DNA of 64,000 bases, taken from the NCBI GenBank assembly GCA_021209875.1, contig JAGYVD010000004.1:3534001-3598000 (forward strand). The letters run 5' to 3'. This DNA is from Rosellinia necatrix. Lineage: Eukaryota > Ascomycota > Sordariomycetes > Xylariales > Xylariaceae. How positions within the stretch are numbered: the stretch's first letter is position 1; the number at the start of each line of letters is the position of its first letter. The notes below the pieces were generated by a model, which saw nothing but the letters and a program-made list of their open reading frames with translations, searched no databases and had not been told where the DNA came from. Below, piece after piece: positions 36,533-47,619 of the stretch. Made by a program: the position numbers and the translations under genes.

Positions 36533-36680
36533 TTTAGTACTACTAATCTAGTATTTAGTAATACTAATACTAGATTAGTTTAGTACTTATTAATACTAAT
36601 ACTAAGCTAGTTTAGTATTTCTTAATACTAATACTAGTATTAAATTACTAAAGGTATTAAATACTAATACTAAAGTATTA
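36533..36680. repeat. hAT subterminal repeats, left
   Basis: About ten short motifs of the type TAGTATT / AATACTA / ACTAGT, some inverted. The right end has the same kind at 39940-40070. In hAT elements such clusters are transposase binding sites. Confidence 0.6.
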
Positions 36681-36780
36681 AAAGTTTATAAAAAATATTA
36701 TATAAAAAATAATAAACTAAAAAATAATAAACTAAAAAAAATACTGTAAATAAATACATTTTTTTATTTAATTTTCGGCT

Positions 36781-37023
36781 TCATCGAGATTTTCGCTTAT
36801 TAATTCGTTTAAATCCGTAAATTTCCAACTTTTTTAATAAAACTAACTGGCTAACCGTTTCGGGGCTTAGCTTATTTTTATTTTTAGTAATTATATTACT
36901 AGTAATAGAAAATATTCGTTTAATAGCAGCAGAAGTAGCTGGAATTGCAAGGTATTTTTGAGCTAAAATCGATAAAACCGGCAACCGTAAAGCGTTATTT
37001 TTCTACTATTTTAACGGATTAAT
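36781..37023 (-). pseudogene. hAT C-terminal dimerisation exon
   Basis: The last exon reads, after two adjacent stops, K-N-N-A-L-R-L-P-V-L-S-I-L-A-Q-K-Y-L-A-I-P-A-T-S and on to R-I-F-S and L-S-P-E-T-V, ending KRKSR-TGA. This is the conserved hAT dimerisation region ('WW......YP.La.lA..yLaipaTSa.sER.FS'). The two stops (TAG TAG) sit exactly where the family has Trp-Trp, each one G-to-A change from TGG. The 68-codon open frame that begins at 36984 uses TTG and is only the part after these stops. The preceding intron is 37024-37071. Confidence 0.88.
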
Positions 37024-38445
37024 CTAATAAATATTAGTAAATTTATATAAATAAAAAAGTAAATAAATAACGTATATTTTTTGGTAAAATGTTTTCGGAT
37101 AAAAATATACCGTATTCTTTTTTCAAATTACTTGTTGAAGTATTTAAATATAATTTGTTTTTGGAATCTGAACTATTTAATAAATTATTCGAATCCAAAT
37201 TTGTAAACGAATTAGCTAATTCGTCAACTGAAGAATTTAAATTTAAATTGGAATTATTATAAATTCATATATTAGTATAAATAAAAATTAATTAATAATA
37301 AACTTTAATTTACTAATTAAATTCGGTTTTAAATAATTGTATAATATTTTGTTTAATATTATAATAAAAACATAATAAACCGTTAGGTTTAAAATGTACG
37401 GTTTTAAATCGAGCATTTAAAATAATACTAATAATAAAAGGTTTATATTTTTTTAAATCGTTATAATTTAAACGACGCGGAAAATATTTTTTTAGTTTAA
37501 TAATACTATTTTTAACAGCAATAATTACAGCAGATAAAATCGGTCCTTAATAAATATTATTAGTAAATATAAAATAAATTAAATATATAAAAAACGTACT
37601 AAGTTTTCGTTCTGTTGTATATGATTTTCTGCTTTTTTAATAAAAGTTTTAAGTTTGTTATATATTTTATAAATATATAATGATCTTTTAGGTAACGTAA
37701 CATAAACTTCGCTTTGTAATTTAATCGAAGGTTTAACGAATATATTAAATAGCATTTTTAGCTTTTTAATAATAAATCAATTTTTTGAAGATAAAAATAT
37801 ATTTTGAAATTCGTTATTTTCTGTATTTCGGTTAATATATTCAAGCGGTTCTTTTAATTCGATAAATGTATTTGATATATTATATGTTGAATTTTAACGA
37901 GTAGCGTTATCTAATAATAATTAGTATTTATATTTAAATAAATAAATATATATATAATAATATACTAAGTGGAATTCTTTTAACATTATAATTTAAAGGT
38001 AAAATATTATTTCGTTTTGCTCGATCGATTCCGTTATTTAATAAATTTTTAATTTTAGTTGTATATTTTGTTAAAACAATTATTCGTTGTATGCGAGTTA
38101 TTAAATCTAAATAATAAATTAGTAAATATAAAATATATAATTAAATATAAGAAAGACTTACTTATATCTTGATTTTGATAATTATTATATAAATTGTTAT
38201 TTATATAATTTAATAGATTTTCTTCGTCGTTAATAGTTAAAATATATTTTTTAAGTATAGTTTGAACTATTATATTAATAATATGAGAAATACAACAAAT
38301 ATTGTTATTAAAATTTTTATTTATGGAATTAAAATAATTTTGTTTAAAAGATTTTAAAAACGTATTATTATTTCCAGCCTTATTTTATGTAATACTATAA
38401 AAATATTAGTGTTATATAATAAATAAATAAATATAAAATATATAC

Positions 38446-38767
38446 CTGAAAATATTACTTAATGTAATATTAGGATACAGAGTTAATATATTTAAAAAAC
38501 TATTAAATATATTTAAACCTGTATGCCGATTATTTATTTTATTAAAACTAATTAACTTATAAACTAAGTTAAATTCGGAATTAATAAAACAAATAAATAC
38601 ACTAATAAACGGAGTTTGTGTATTTGAAGTCCAAATATCGAAAATAATAGAAAATTTTCTATTACTTTTAATATGAACTTGTAATTTGTTATTAAACGCT
38701 ATTAAAGAAGCATTAAAAATATTTTCTAAAATAGTTTTAATTTTCTTTTCAATTAATTGAAATTTTG
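38446..38767 (-). pseudogene. hAT catalytic exon, fully open
   Basis: A 322-base exon with no stop in about 105 codons. It is flanked by a TAG acceptor and a CAG|GT donor. It contains F-S-I-I-F-D-I-W-T-S followed by P-F-I-S-V-F-I, then N-R-H-T-G. This matches the hAT block with the first catalytic Asp ('t.D.WtS.....y.gvt..f', 'HtG'). The Asp codon GAT is intact. An open exon of this length in such DNA is strong evidence of recent coding. Confidence 0.8.
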
Positions 38768-39636
38768 CTATAAAAATATTAGTAATTAAATAAAGAATTA
38801 AATAAAGAATTAAATAAAACTAACTTACGGCTTAATAAATTGAAATAAATCTTGAAAAGATTTGGAATTTAAAATATTAAATGATTAATTATTATTAATA
38901 ATATCTTTATAGTTTAAATCTTGAAGTGTAGTATTTCGAGGTTTTTTTCGAGCTTGTAAATTAAAAAAGTCGGGTAATTTTTGCGAAATATTTGTTTTTA
39001 AATAAATAAATATATATAATAAATAACTTATTTTTAGTTAATTTAGTTTTAGATTGTTTGTTATAAGCAATAGCAGGATGTTTTGTTTTATAATGTTTAA
39101 TAAAATTTGAAGGTTGAAAACTTTTAATTTTAACTGTTGAGTTAAAGTTACAACTAAATATAAAATATTAATATTTAAAATATAAAAAGAAAAATAAAAT
39201 AAATAAATACTTATTTAGTATATTGTATTAGCATTTTATGGTTTTTTTTTATATTAACCGGTAATAAAGTACGAGTAAATAATCTTTTTTTAATAATATA
39301 AACTTCCAATTTTTTATCGTTTAATTTAAAAGATATATTATTATAATTTTTTAAATTATTTAATTCTGTACTTGAATCGCTGTTTAATTTTGTATTTAAA
39401 TCGGTATTTAAATCGGTCGAATTATTGTCGGAAATAATAATGTTTTCGTTTTTAATCGAATTATTATTAGAAATAATATTTTTGTTTTTATTGAAAGTAA
39501 TTATTTTGTAATTAAAAGACGAAGAATTTATTATAAATAAAATTTATAACTTGTTATAATAAGCATTATAAATGTTGTAAATAATATAAGTAATATTGCT
39601 ATTATTATTATAGTTATTATATTTATAAAAAAAGGT

Positions 39637-39680
39637 AAAAGTAAAAGTAAAAGTAAAGGTAAAAGCTAAATATATATATA
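39637..39680. repeat. Short GTAAAA-type hexamer repeat
   Basis: About six near-tandem units of the GGTAAAA/AGTAAAA type in the 5' non-coding part of the hAT element, followed by a short TA run. Confidence 0.6.
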
Positions 39681-39729
39681 TATTTATTTTATTTCGATTA
39701 TACTTTATTAGTTTCAATATATTAATAAT

Positions 39730-39910
39730 AATAGAATTTAATTTATAAGCTAAAAATTTACTAGAATTTACTGCAATTTATTACGTAATAATATTTATAA
39801 GCTAAATAATTTACTGGAATTTACTAGAATTTACTAGAATTTATTACATAATAATATTTATAAGCTAAAGAATTTATTAGAACTTACTGGAATTTATTAA
39901 AATTTATTAT
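39730..39910. repeat. Degenerate about 60-bp repeats in hAT subterminal zone
   Basis: The block ATAATATTTATAAGCTAAA plus several AATTTACTAGAATTTACT units recurs about three times. It lies between the transposase start and the right subterminal motifs. Confidence 0.6.
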
Positions 39911-40076
39911 AAATATTTAATATTTTATATTATTTATTTTAATACTTTTAGTACTTTAGTATTACTAAACTAGTATTTAGTACTACTAAATATTAAATTA
40001 GTTTAGTATTTAATAATACTAATACAAATACTAAACTAATAGTACCAAAGCTTAGTCCTAATACTAGATATTAAAT

Positions 40077-40087
40077 TGCCAACCCTG
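40077..40087 (-). repeat. hAT right terminal inverted repeat
   Basis: TGCCAACCCTG, the inverse of the left terminus. Confidence 0.85.
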
Positions 40088-41469
40088 AATATAACTATAT
40101 ATTAAATATTATATGATTAAAATAATTAGTTTTTATATAATAAAATTAAACATTTTAAAAAAATTTATAATTATTTTTATGTTAAGCTTATGTGCTGTAT
40201 AAAAATAAATCTTTAGTTTTTAAACGGTAAATAATAGCCAGCCTCTATTTATATAAATAAGAAAATTTAAAAACACAAAAAATTCAAAAATAAAAAAAAT
40301 ATTAAAAGTTTATTAAACTAAAAAAAAAAAAACTTATAAACTAGTTATAAAATAAAATAAAAATACTAAACTCATTAAAAACTTTTAAAATTTTTTTAGA
40401 AAACTTAAAGAATAAACTGTTTAAAAATATAAAAATATATAAAATAATAATAAACTTAATATAAAAATACAAAAACATAGCTTAAAAATAAAACATAATA
40501 AAAATAATAAATAGAATAAATAAATAATATAAAACATTATATTTTTTATTATAAGTAAAATTAGCTTGTAAATATATTATAAAGAATTTAAAAATCATAA
40601 AAACTATTAAATAAAGCCGGCTAATTTTTTATATATTTTACACAAGATTTCAATAAAATAATAATAAACGCTGTATAAGTAGCGCTTAAGTTATTTAATT
40701 TATTTTAATTTTTTATTATTGCGCTTTAATTTTTTTTAAACCTTTTTTATAACTAATATAAAAACAGCTAATATCTTTAATAAAAAAAACATAGCTACAG
40801 CTGTTAAAATTTTATTAATAATAACTGTAGCTGTGCTGCTTATTATATTATTTTAAATTTTAATTAACTTTTGTTTATTTTTTAAGCTGTTTATAACTAG
40901 TATTAAAATAAAGCTTACGTTTTTAGCACAGTTTATAAAAACTTAAAAAAAACCTTTTATAAAAAGAATAACAGTTTTAAAAATTTATAAACAATTTTGT
41001 TAATTATAATAAAATATATAAATTATTATTTATGTTTTAAAATATTTTTATTTGTTTTTTTAATTAAATATAAATAATATATAAAAAATATAAACAGCAA
41101 ACAAAATATTTATATAACAGGTTTTAGATTTTTATTACTTAAAAACTTTTAATACAGCTTTAAATAATAATAATAATTTTGCTTATATAATATATAAACT
41201 AAACATAAATAATCATTGTTAAAATCAAAACTTATTTTTAATATTTTTTAATATAAGCTAAACGTTTTAGAAAATTTAAACAAGGTTTAATAAATTTATT
41301 TTAACCGTTTAAAAACTTATAAATATATAATAAACAGCTAATAAAAAAAACTTATAAAAATATATTTATTATATATATAAATGTTTTTCATAAAATATAA
41401 AAATATTTAATATAGTTGAAAATTATTAAAAACCTGTTTATAAGTATTGTTAATATAAAATATAAACAG

Positions 41470-41715
41470 TGTTGCACCAGTCACAAATAAGAAGTCAAGG
41501 CTTCAGCAATAAGTGATGTATTGTACGAAAATCTACAGATGAAAAAGGAAAGAGTAAGTGGGAGGAATTAGCCCACTAGAATTCTGGCTAAGTGCAGGTG
41601 TGTGGGGTGGGTCCAGTCTATGCGCTACAGCTGGTCTGTGCGCACCAGTTGGCAACAGGTGTACGGATACTGGTCCGTGCCACATGCCCAATTGGCCAAC
41701 CAGTTATCCGTGACT
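41470..41715 (-). repeat. Pristine solo LTR of family 1 (beta)
   Basis: 246 bp from TGTTGCACCAGTC to CCGTGACT, flanked by AACAG at 41465-41469 and 41716-41720. It is of the beta subtype (CCACATGCCCAATTGGCC block) and is effectively free of RIP. It is the best available unmutated reference for the LTR at 20437-20683. Confidence 0.9.
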
Positions 41716-42038
41716 AACAGTTATAATAATAGCGAGCTTGTTTTAAAATAATTTTTTTTGTTTATATAATATATATATTATATAACAGCGCGTTTTTTTT
41801 ATAATTAGCTTGCAACAAGCTTATAAAAAAAAAACGTACAGCTGATTTAATTAATATAAAAAACGAAAAAGTTATTATTTGCTAGCTTATTAACGCAGCA
41901 TATATACAGCATAATATATTTATAAGTAAAACCAAAAAAAGCCGTATAAAATATTAATAAAAAGCTAGCTTATAATAAAACAAGCAGAAAAATCTTTTAA
42001 AGTTATTATAAGCAGCATATAAACAGCTTAAAAACAAA

Positions 42039-42107
42039 AAAAAAATAATTTTAAAAAATAAAAAAATAATTTTAAAAAATAAAAAAATAATTTTAAAAAA
42101 AATAAAA
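42039..42107 (+). repeat. 21-bp tandem repeat, three units
   Basis: ATAATTTTAAAAAATAAAAAA units begin at about 42045, 42066 and 42087, exactly 21 apart. Because this is a multiple of three, it reads as repeated heptads of Lys plus mutated acidic or aromatic residues. Confidence 0.65.
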
Positions 42108-42946
42108 AAATAAAAAAACTAAGCAAAAGCAAAAAAGCGTAAACAACGTTAAAACTTAGTTAATAAAGCTTATAAACAAATAAAAGCAGCGTTAAACGTT
42201 AAAACAAAATTAGCAGATAAAACTAAAAAAAAACGTTATTTTTGCTTTTTATTAATAAAATTAGTATAAAAATAACAGCTGAAAACAGCTTGTTTTAATA
42301 TAATAAAAAACAACCGTTTAATAACTAATAAAAAAATAGCAAACAGTTTGAAGCTAACTTTTAAAAATAAAAAAATACAGCTGTGTTAACAAGCTAAACT
42401 AATAAGCTAGCTGAAATATAAATAAAAATAAAGCCTGGCTGCAATAATAAAAAACAAATATAATATTAATAATAAAAAGTTAAACAGCTTATAAGATAAA
42501 ATAAAATGAACTTATAAACGGCTTAAGCAGTAAGTTAAAACATTATACAAATGGAAATAATTTATAAAACTAGTTATGATTAAAAAAAAATAGAAATAAA
42601 AAAGAAGCGGCTTAAAAGCTTGATATAGCTGTATATAAAAGAGTAAAAAATAAAGCCTAGCAAAATTTTAAAAATAATTACGCGTAAATATTTAAAACAT
42701 TTAAAAAAAACATGCAAAAACTAGTAAATAATAAACAAAAAAAAATATTGTAAAACATTTATAAACAGGGTTAAAATATTTTAGCAGACTAAACTAATAA
42801 AAATATATATTTATATATAAATAAAAACTTATAAACAAAAAAAAACTTTATTTATAAACTTAAAATATTGGCATAAAAACTATAAAGCGGTTTGTGACCA
42901 GCTTGCAAATTTTTTTAAAAAAAACATAAAAAAATAATATTATAAA

Positions 42947-43173
42947 CAGTGCTTAAAAAAATATCGGGGCATAAACTAATATAAACAAACTATTATATAT
43001 TTTTATTTTAAGCAATGATTAAATAGCTTATGAACTAACTATTAAACTTAAACTAATATAACTAAAACTAACCAGCTTTATAAAACTACGTTTTATAAGC
43101 TACGCATATACTATTTATAACTTCTGTTATTTAGCTAAAAAATAGACCTTATTTGCTATTTTAATAAATGTAT
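42947..43173 (+). mobile_element. End of a DNA-transposon-like repeat (CAGTGC terminus), copy 2
   Basis: Begins CAGTGCTTAAAAAAATAT and aligns with 35754-35995, more strongly AT-converted. It is cut at 43173 by the family 3 element. Confidence 0.5.
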
Positions 43174-43357
43174 TAATATAGTTAAAAAGAGGGGCTCTTT
43201 ATTTAGCTAGCTCTGCTAGCTAAATAAAGATTATATAGTTTAAATAAAATAACCAAGCTTAAAAAGCTTTTAGTCTTTATAGGACTAAAAGCTTTTATTT
43301 AATTTATATTATATTTTTATACATTTAATATTGTATTATTTTTAATAAACTTTATTA
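43174..43357 (+). repeat. Family 3 terminal module (LTR-like), fully RIP-converted
   Basis: Starts TAATATAGTT for TGACACAGTC. It contains a 14-base-arm hairpin (43198-43228: TTTATTTAGCTAGC, TCT, then the inverse) and a second hairpin at about 43261-43297 whose arms are AAGCTTTTAGTC-like. Both stems remain paired despite base conversion. Confidence 0.72.
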
Positions 43358-46345
43358 AATAATGCAGTAAATTTTATAATTATACGACTTTATAGTTTAG
43401 TGTTTTTTTTATATTAGCAGATAAAGCACGCTTAATTTTTTAACGTCTGCGTATATTTAATTTTTAATACACCTTTTCTTATATTTTAAGCAGCGCTGTT
43501 TATAAAAAAACCAACATTATTAGTTTTTAAGCTTAATTATTACTCGCAAAATTTATTAATATTTATTTAATTTATAAATTTAATAACTAACGATTTAATA
43601 TATTTTACGTTAACTAATTAATAAATTAATTTATTAGCAGCTAAATCTAACTTTATATTATATTTTAAACAGTTTTACTAAGTTTTTATATATTATTATA
43701 TTTAATTATTAATATATGAAAATAATCTGTTGTTTTTTAATCTTTAATTATTTTAATATTAAACATTTAACGATTATAATATTATAATTGGCTGTTTTTA
43801 AACTTTAATTAATATTATATTTAAATAATAAAAATTATAACTTATAATTAATATTAGTTTTATTTTTTAAAAGCCTGCCTTAAGTTTTTAATAAGCTCGC
43901 GGGTTTTAATACTATTTAATTACATTTTTTTTAATTTTAAAAATTAATTTAATTTTAAAATATATATTTGCAGTTTTATGAAACAGCTAATAATATTTGT
44001 TAGCTTAATTATAAAAATTATACAACTTATATATATTTATTTTATTATTAATATTAACATATGTTTTAACTATTAATTTATATAAAGCTATTATTTATAT
44101 AATTTTATTTAATAACTATTAATATATTAAAACGTAAAATCAACTTAGAATTTTTAGCGCTAAAAAAGTTAAAAATAGTTTTAATAATTAAAATTTTAAC
44201 TTTAAAGCTCATATAAGCTAGAAAGATTTTTAGCATAATTTAATGTAACCTATTAGTTTTAAAAATAATATAAAAAAAACGCTATTTTTTGCGAATAAAA
44301 CTTAAATTTATTAAGCCAGCATTTTTTAAATCTGTGCAAAAATTAAAAACTAGAACAATAAGTGTTAAATATTCTATATTTAAAAAAATAAAAATAGTTT
44401 AAAATAAATTTAATAATAAGTTTAAATTAAATAATAATAAAAATTATAGGTTTATATTTTAAACATGTTTAAAAATAATATAAAATTAATAAAAATTTAA
44501 TAAAAACTTTAAATTATTGCTTAATTTAAAGCTAAAAAGCAATGTTGAATAACCATAATAATTTTTAATTTTTCTAGAAAAAATAAATAGTTTTAAAACT
44601 ATATTATTAAAAATATAAAGAAATTATTATAATAGTACTAATTTAAATTATAAAATTAAAATTTAAAATTAAAATTAAATAAGCAAGCTTTAAAATTGTT
44701 TATTTTAACTATAAACTTTTATAAAATTAATATAATAAATTAAAAATAATATAATTAAAACAAAAAAACATGCCGAAAATATTAAAGCAGCAAAAACAGT
44801 TAATTAATTAATACAACAACTAAAAAATGCTAAAATGCCAGCTGATATAAAAATATTAGCTTTTAAAGCATTTTATTATGCTATTAATTAGTTATTTAAA
44901 GCTGCGTTAAATATAACTAAATATGCAGCAGCACTACTTATTTAATTTTAATATTCTAGTTATTAATACCTAACCGCAGCTATATTAGCATTAGAACTAT
45001 TATTTAAATTATTTATTTTAATATTTTTAATAAAACTAATATAAGTTTTAATCGCAGCATAAATATTTATCACCCCGATAGTCTGTTTTAAAACATAAGC
45101 TATATACTTATTAAGAAAAACCTTGCTTATTAAAATAATATAACAACGTATAAAATTTTTTATTGTATATTAGTTTAAATATAATATATTTATAATATTT
45201 TCTATTATAATACGTTTAAAACTATAATAGTTAATAAATAATAAAAACTTATTACAACTATGTTTATTAAATAATAATTTTAGCAATTTAAAAGCTTAAA
45301 TATAAACAATAAAAAAAGCAGCAAAAAAAAACTTTTAAAACGACTTTTTAATTAAAAAAGTTAAACTAGCAAAAATAATTATAAATATAAATAAGAACAT
45401 TAAAAAAATATTAAATGTTTAACAGCTTTATTTTTTTGTTATATAATAATTATATAAAACAAGCTAATATTAGCTAGTTTAACTTAAATAACAAAAATAA
45501 AAACAATATAAAATAATAGCTAATAAAAATAAACTTATTTTTATTAACATATTCTGTTTTATAAAAAAATAATTTATTTTTAAAGATTTAGAAACAGCAG
45601 AGCAAAATATTTAATAAATCTTGATTATATTTTAAATATTATTAAAAAACTAGTGGTTTTATAATAAAATAATAAACTAATTATTAATCGACGATTTAAA
45701 TTTAACACATAAAAATTAAACGTTATTTTAAATAAAATAACTATTTATTTTAATATATAACCTTTTATAATAATAAAATGTTTTATTTAAACTAAATTAT
45801 TATTAAAAATATTATATAACAAAATACTGCTTTTATTATATTTATATAAAAAACTTAAAATATGCTTAAGCTATAAAAACTTTAAACGCTAATAATGAAA
45901 ATTAATATAATATTATATTTATAAGATAAACTAATATAAACTTTAAATTTAAGCAATATTTATTAACATTTAATATAAAAATATTTTAATTAAATATATA
46001 ATTTAAGTTGTTAAAATGAAGCTTTTTATAATAGCAGCAGCAAAAAATAAATATCTGCAAGTTAAAAAAAATAATTAAAACTATAACAAAAAGCTTAAGA
46101 ATTAAAAAAATAACCATTAAAAAAACATAGATTAAAATAAAAATAAAAAAAAAGCTATAAGCTTAAATAAAATAAAAAAAGTAATAAAAAAACACCGGCC
46201 GGGATAAACGTAAAAATAAATACGATCGTTATTAAAAAAAAGCGCGTTAATACAGTTAAATTAAACTTGTTTATATTAAACGTAACATTATTTTATATTT
46301 TATTTAATTTTAAATTAAACAGTAATAAAACGTTTGTTATAATTG
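43174..46345 (+). mobile_element. Family 3 element, copy 1 (LTR-like head, unidentified body)
   Basis: A head module (43174-43357) with two hairpins is followed by about 3 kb of AT-saturated body that matches 60527 to about 63540 end to end. In the second half, plus-strand frames conserved in both copies include A-K-M-P-A-D-I-K-x-L-A-F-K-A-F and T-K-Y-A-A-A-L, and a Lys-rich C-terminal part near 46060-46250. I recognise no RT, integrase or transposase. A solo head module elsewhere (49525-49694) has a 5-bp duplication, which argues for an LTR. However, neither long copy has a second LTR. Confidence 0.6.
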
Positions 46346-46357
46346 ATTATAGCTAAT

Positions 46358-46373
46358 AGTTGTAGATAACTGG
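46358..46373 (+). repeat. 16-bp family 1 LTR start fragment
   Basis: AGTTGTAGATAACTGG, a variant of AGTTACGGATAACTGG, lies directly before the 5' LTR of copy D. Copy D may have inserted into an older family 1 LTR. Confidence 0.5.
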
Positions 46374-46621
46374 AGTTACGGATGACTGGTCCTTCCTGTA
46401 GCGTGCGTAGCACGCGCAGGACATCCATACACCTGTTACTAACTAATGCGCACAGACCAGCTGTAGCGCACAGACTGGACCTACCTTATACACCTCTACT
46501 TAGCTAGAATTTTAATAGGTTAATTTCTTCTACTTATTTTTTCTTTTTTTAGCGGTAGATTTTTATATAATATATTCTTTATTATTAAAACTTTAACTTT
46601 TTATTTATAATTAATATAACA
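46374..46621 (+). repeat. Family 1 5' LTR of copy D (alpha)
   Basis: 248 bp. The left part is pristine, including GCGTGC-GTA-GCACGC. The last 70 bases, next to the interior, are strongly converted (end AATATAACA for GGTGCAACA). It gives a clear one-sided RIP gradient. Confidence 0.9.
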
Positions 46622-47511
46622 ATGTATAAATTATTTAATTTATTTTTAAAACATTAAAACTGTTTTTTTAAATATTTTTTATTAACTGATTTAAAAATAG
46701 CTTTTACTGCGAAAACTAGAAGTAGCTAAAAATAAATTAAAATTTTAGCACGTTAAAAAAGAATTTTATTTATATAACGTTTAAATTTTTTAATTATTCC
46801 GTTAATAAAACTTTTAATAACGTGTATAAAACTAAATATATTTAATTTAATTTTAAAAACCTGTTATAATATAATTTATTATAAAAATAAAAATAAAACT
46901 AAGGTTAGCGTTTAAAAATTAATAGTAAAACTAGCTCTGGAATTTTATTTATAAATTTAGGACTTTAAATGTAAAAAAGTACTATATAAAAAAATAAGCA
47001 AGTTTTTTTTTTTAAAGCTGTCGGCTTATTAATATAATAGTTTATAAGTTTAGCTGTTAAAAATAAACGAATTATTTTTTTATAAAAACTAATTATAAAA
47101 TAAAATAGTTTAATTTAATTAAATAATAAAAATGAATTAATTTTAAAATATTTTTAACCTAGCTTAAATGTTTTTAACTGCTGTTGTTTTATTTAATAAA
47201 ATAAAATATTAAATATATATGCTAATAATATTCTAACAAATAATAATAAACTATTATTTTTTATATAATATATTATAAAATAAATAAAAATAAACTAAAA
47301 ATTTAAAACATATATAATTTAATTAAATAAAAATATTAAAAAATATAAAAAACTTAAAAATTAAACTATAAAACTAAATATAATATAAAATTATTTTATT
47401 AACTTATAAAAAATTATATTAAAGCTTAATAAAAATTAAACAAGCTATATTAAGCCGCTGTTTATAAACTTTTTATATTTAAACTAAAAAAATTTTTAAT
47501 AACGCTGCTAT

Positions 47512-47619
47512 TGTAGGGTGGTCTGTGCACCCTGGACCCTAAACCTATCCACCTTTCACCCTAGCCTAGGAAATAGCTCCATAACTAATACAACATTATT
47601 CCTCATTCCGAACCTAACA
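47512..47619. repeat. Unmutated 108-bp solo LTR-like insertion (unknown family)
   Basis: GC-rich sequence starting TGTAGGGTGG and ending CCTAACA, inside copy D. CTAT occurs on both sides (47508-47511, 47620-47623), and the uninterrupted site is visible in copy A near 1078. The TG...CA ends with a short inverted match (TGT-AGG/CCT-AACA) and the duplication fit a solo LTR or similar small element. No relative is present in the window. Confidence 0.7.

Larger units (their letters stand above)
36781..39560 (-). pseudogene. hAT transposase, multi-exon, few stop codons
   Basis: Read on the minus strand. Exon about 39560-39216: Ser/Asn-rich N-terminus. About 39150-39025: BED-like finger with F-I-K-H-Y-K-T-K-H-P at about 39104-39075. 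About 38990-38830: ends F-Q-D-L-F-Q-F-I-K-P before a GTAAGT intron. 38767-38446: fully open, with the catalytic F-D-I-W-T-S. About 38390-38165: I-T-stop-N-K-A-G-N-N and C-I-S-H-I-I-N. Then R-x-N-S-T-Y at about 37905, L-N-A-R-F-K at about 37415, and the dimerisation exon 37023-36781. Introns are 45-75 bp with CTAAT-type branch sites. Only about five in-frame stops were seen, all explainable as RIP of TGG or CAA. The true start codon was not found. Confidence 0.82.
36522..40087 (-). mobile_element. hAT superfamily DNA transposon
   Basis: A 3566-bp element with perfect 11-bp terminal inverted repeats CAGGGTTGGCA (36522-36532 and 40077-40087). Both subterminal zones carry dense short repeats of the type TAGTATT/AATACTA. 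It encodes a minus-strand hAT transposase in several exons (36781 to about 39560). RIP damage is slight compared with the neighbouring gypsy elements. The expected 8-bp target duplication is not seen: the left flank is CCTGGTCC and the right flank AATATAAC. That suggests one flank was rearranged. Confidence 0.88.
40088..42946 (+). mobile_element. AT-saturated repeat with Lys-rich frame, unclassified, split by a solo LTR
   Basis: Continuous across the solo LTR at 41470-41715, because that LTR has clean 5-bp duplications. Between 41800 and 42700, plus-strand frames are Lys, Asn and Gln rich. They include a 21-bp triple tandem repeat at 42039-42107 (seven codons per unit, as in a heptad coiled coil). 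This could be the tail of a DNA transposase or a gag coiled coil. No catalytic motif was recognised, so the class remains open. Confidence 0.35.

Noticed and set aside
36781..36984. 68-codon frame as a separate small gene
   Set aside because: It begins at a TTG codon just after two RIP-made stops. It is the tail of the hAT transposase, not an independent gene.
44740..46300. Family 3 body as a known transposase or gag
   Set aside because: Conserved frames and a Lys-rich tail are visible, but no catalytic or metal-binding motif could be matched by eye, so no class was assigned.
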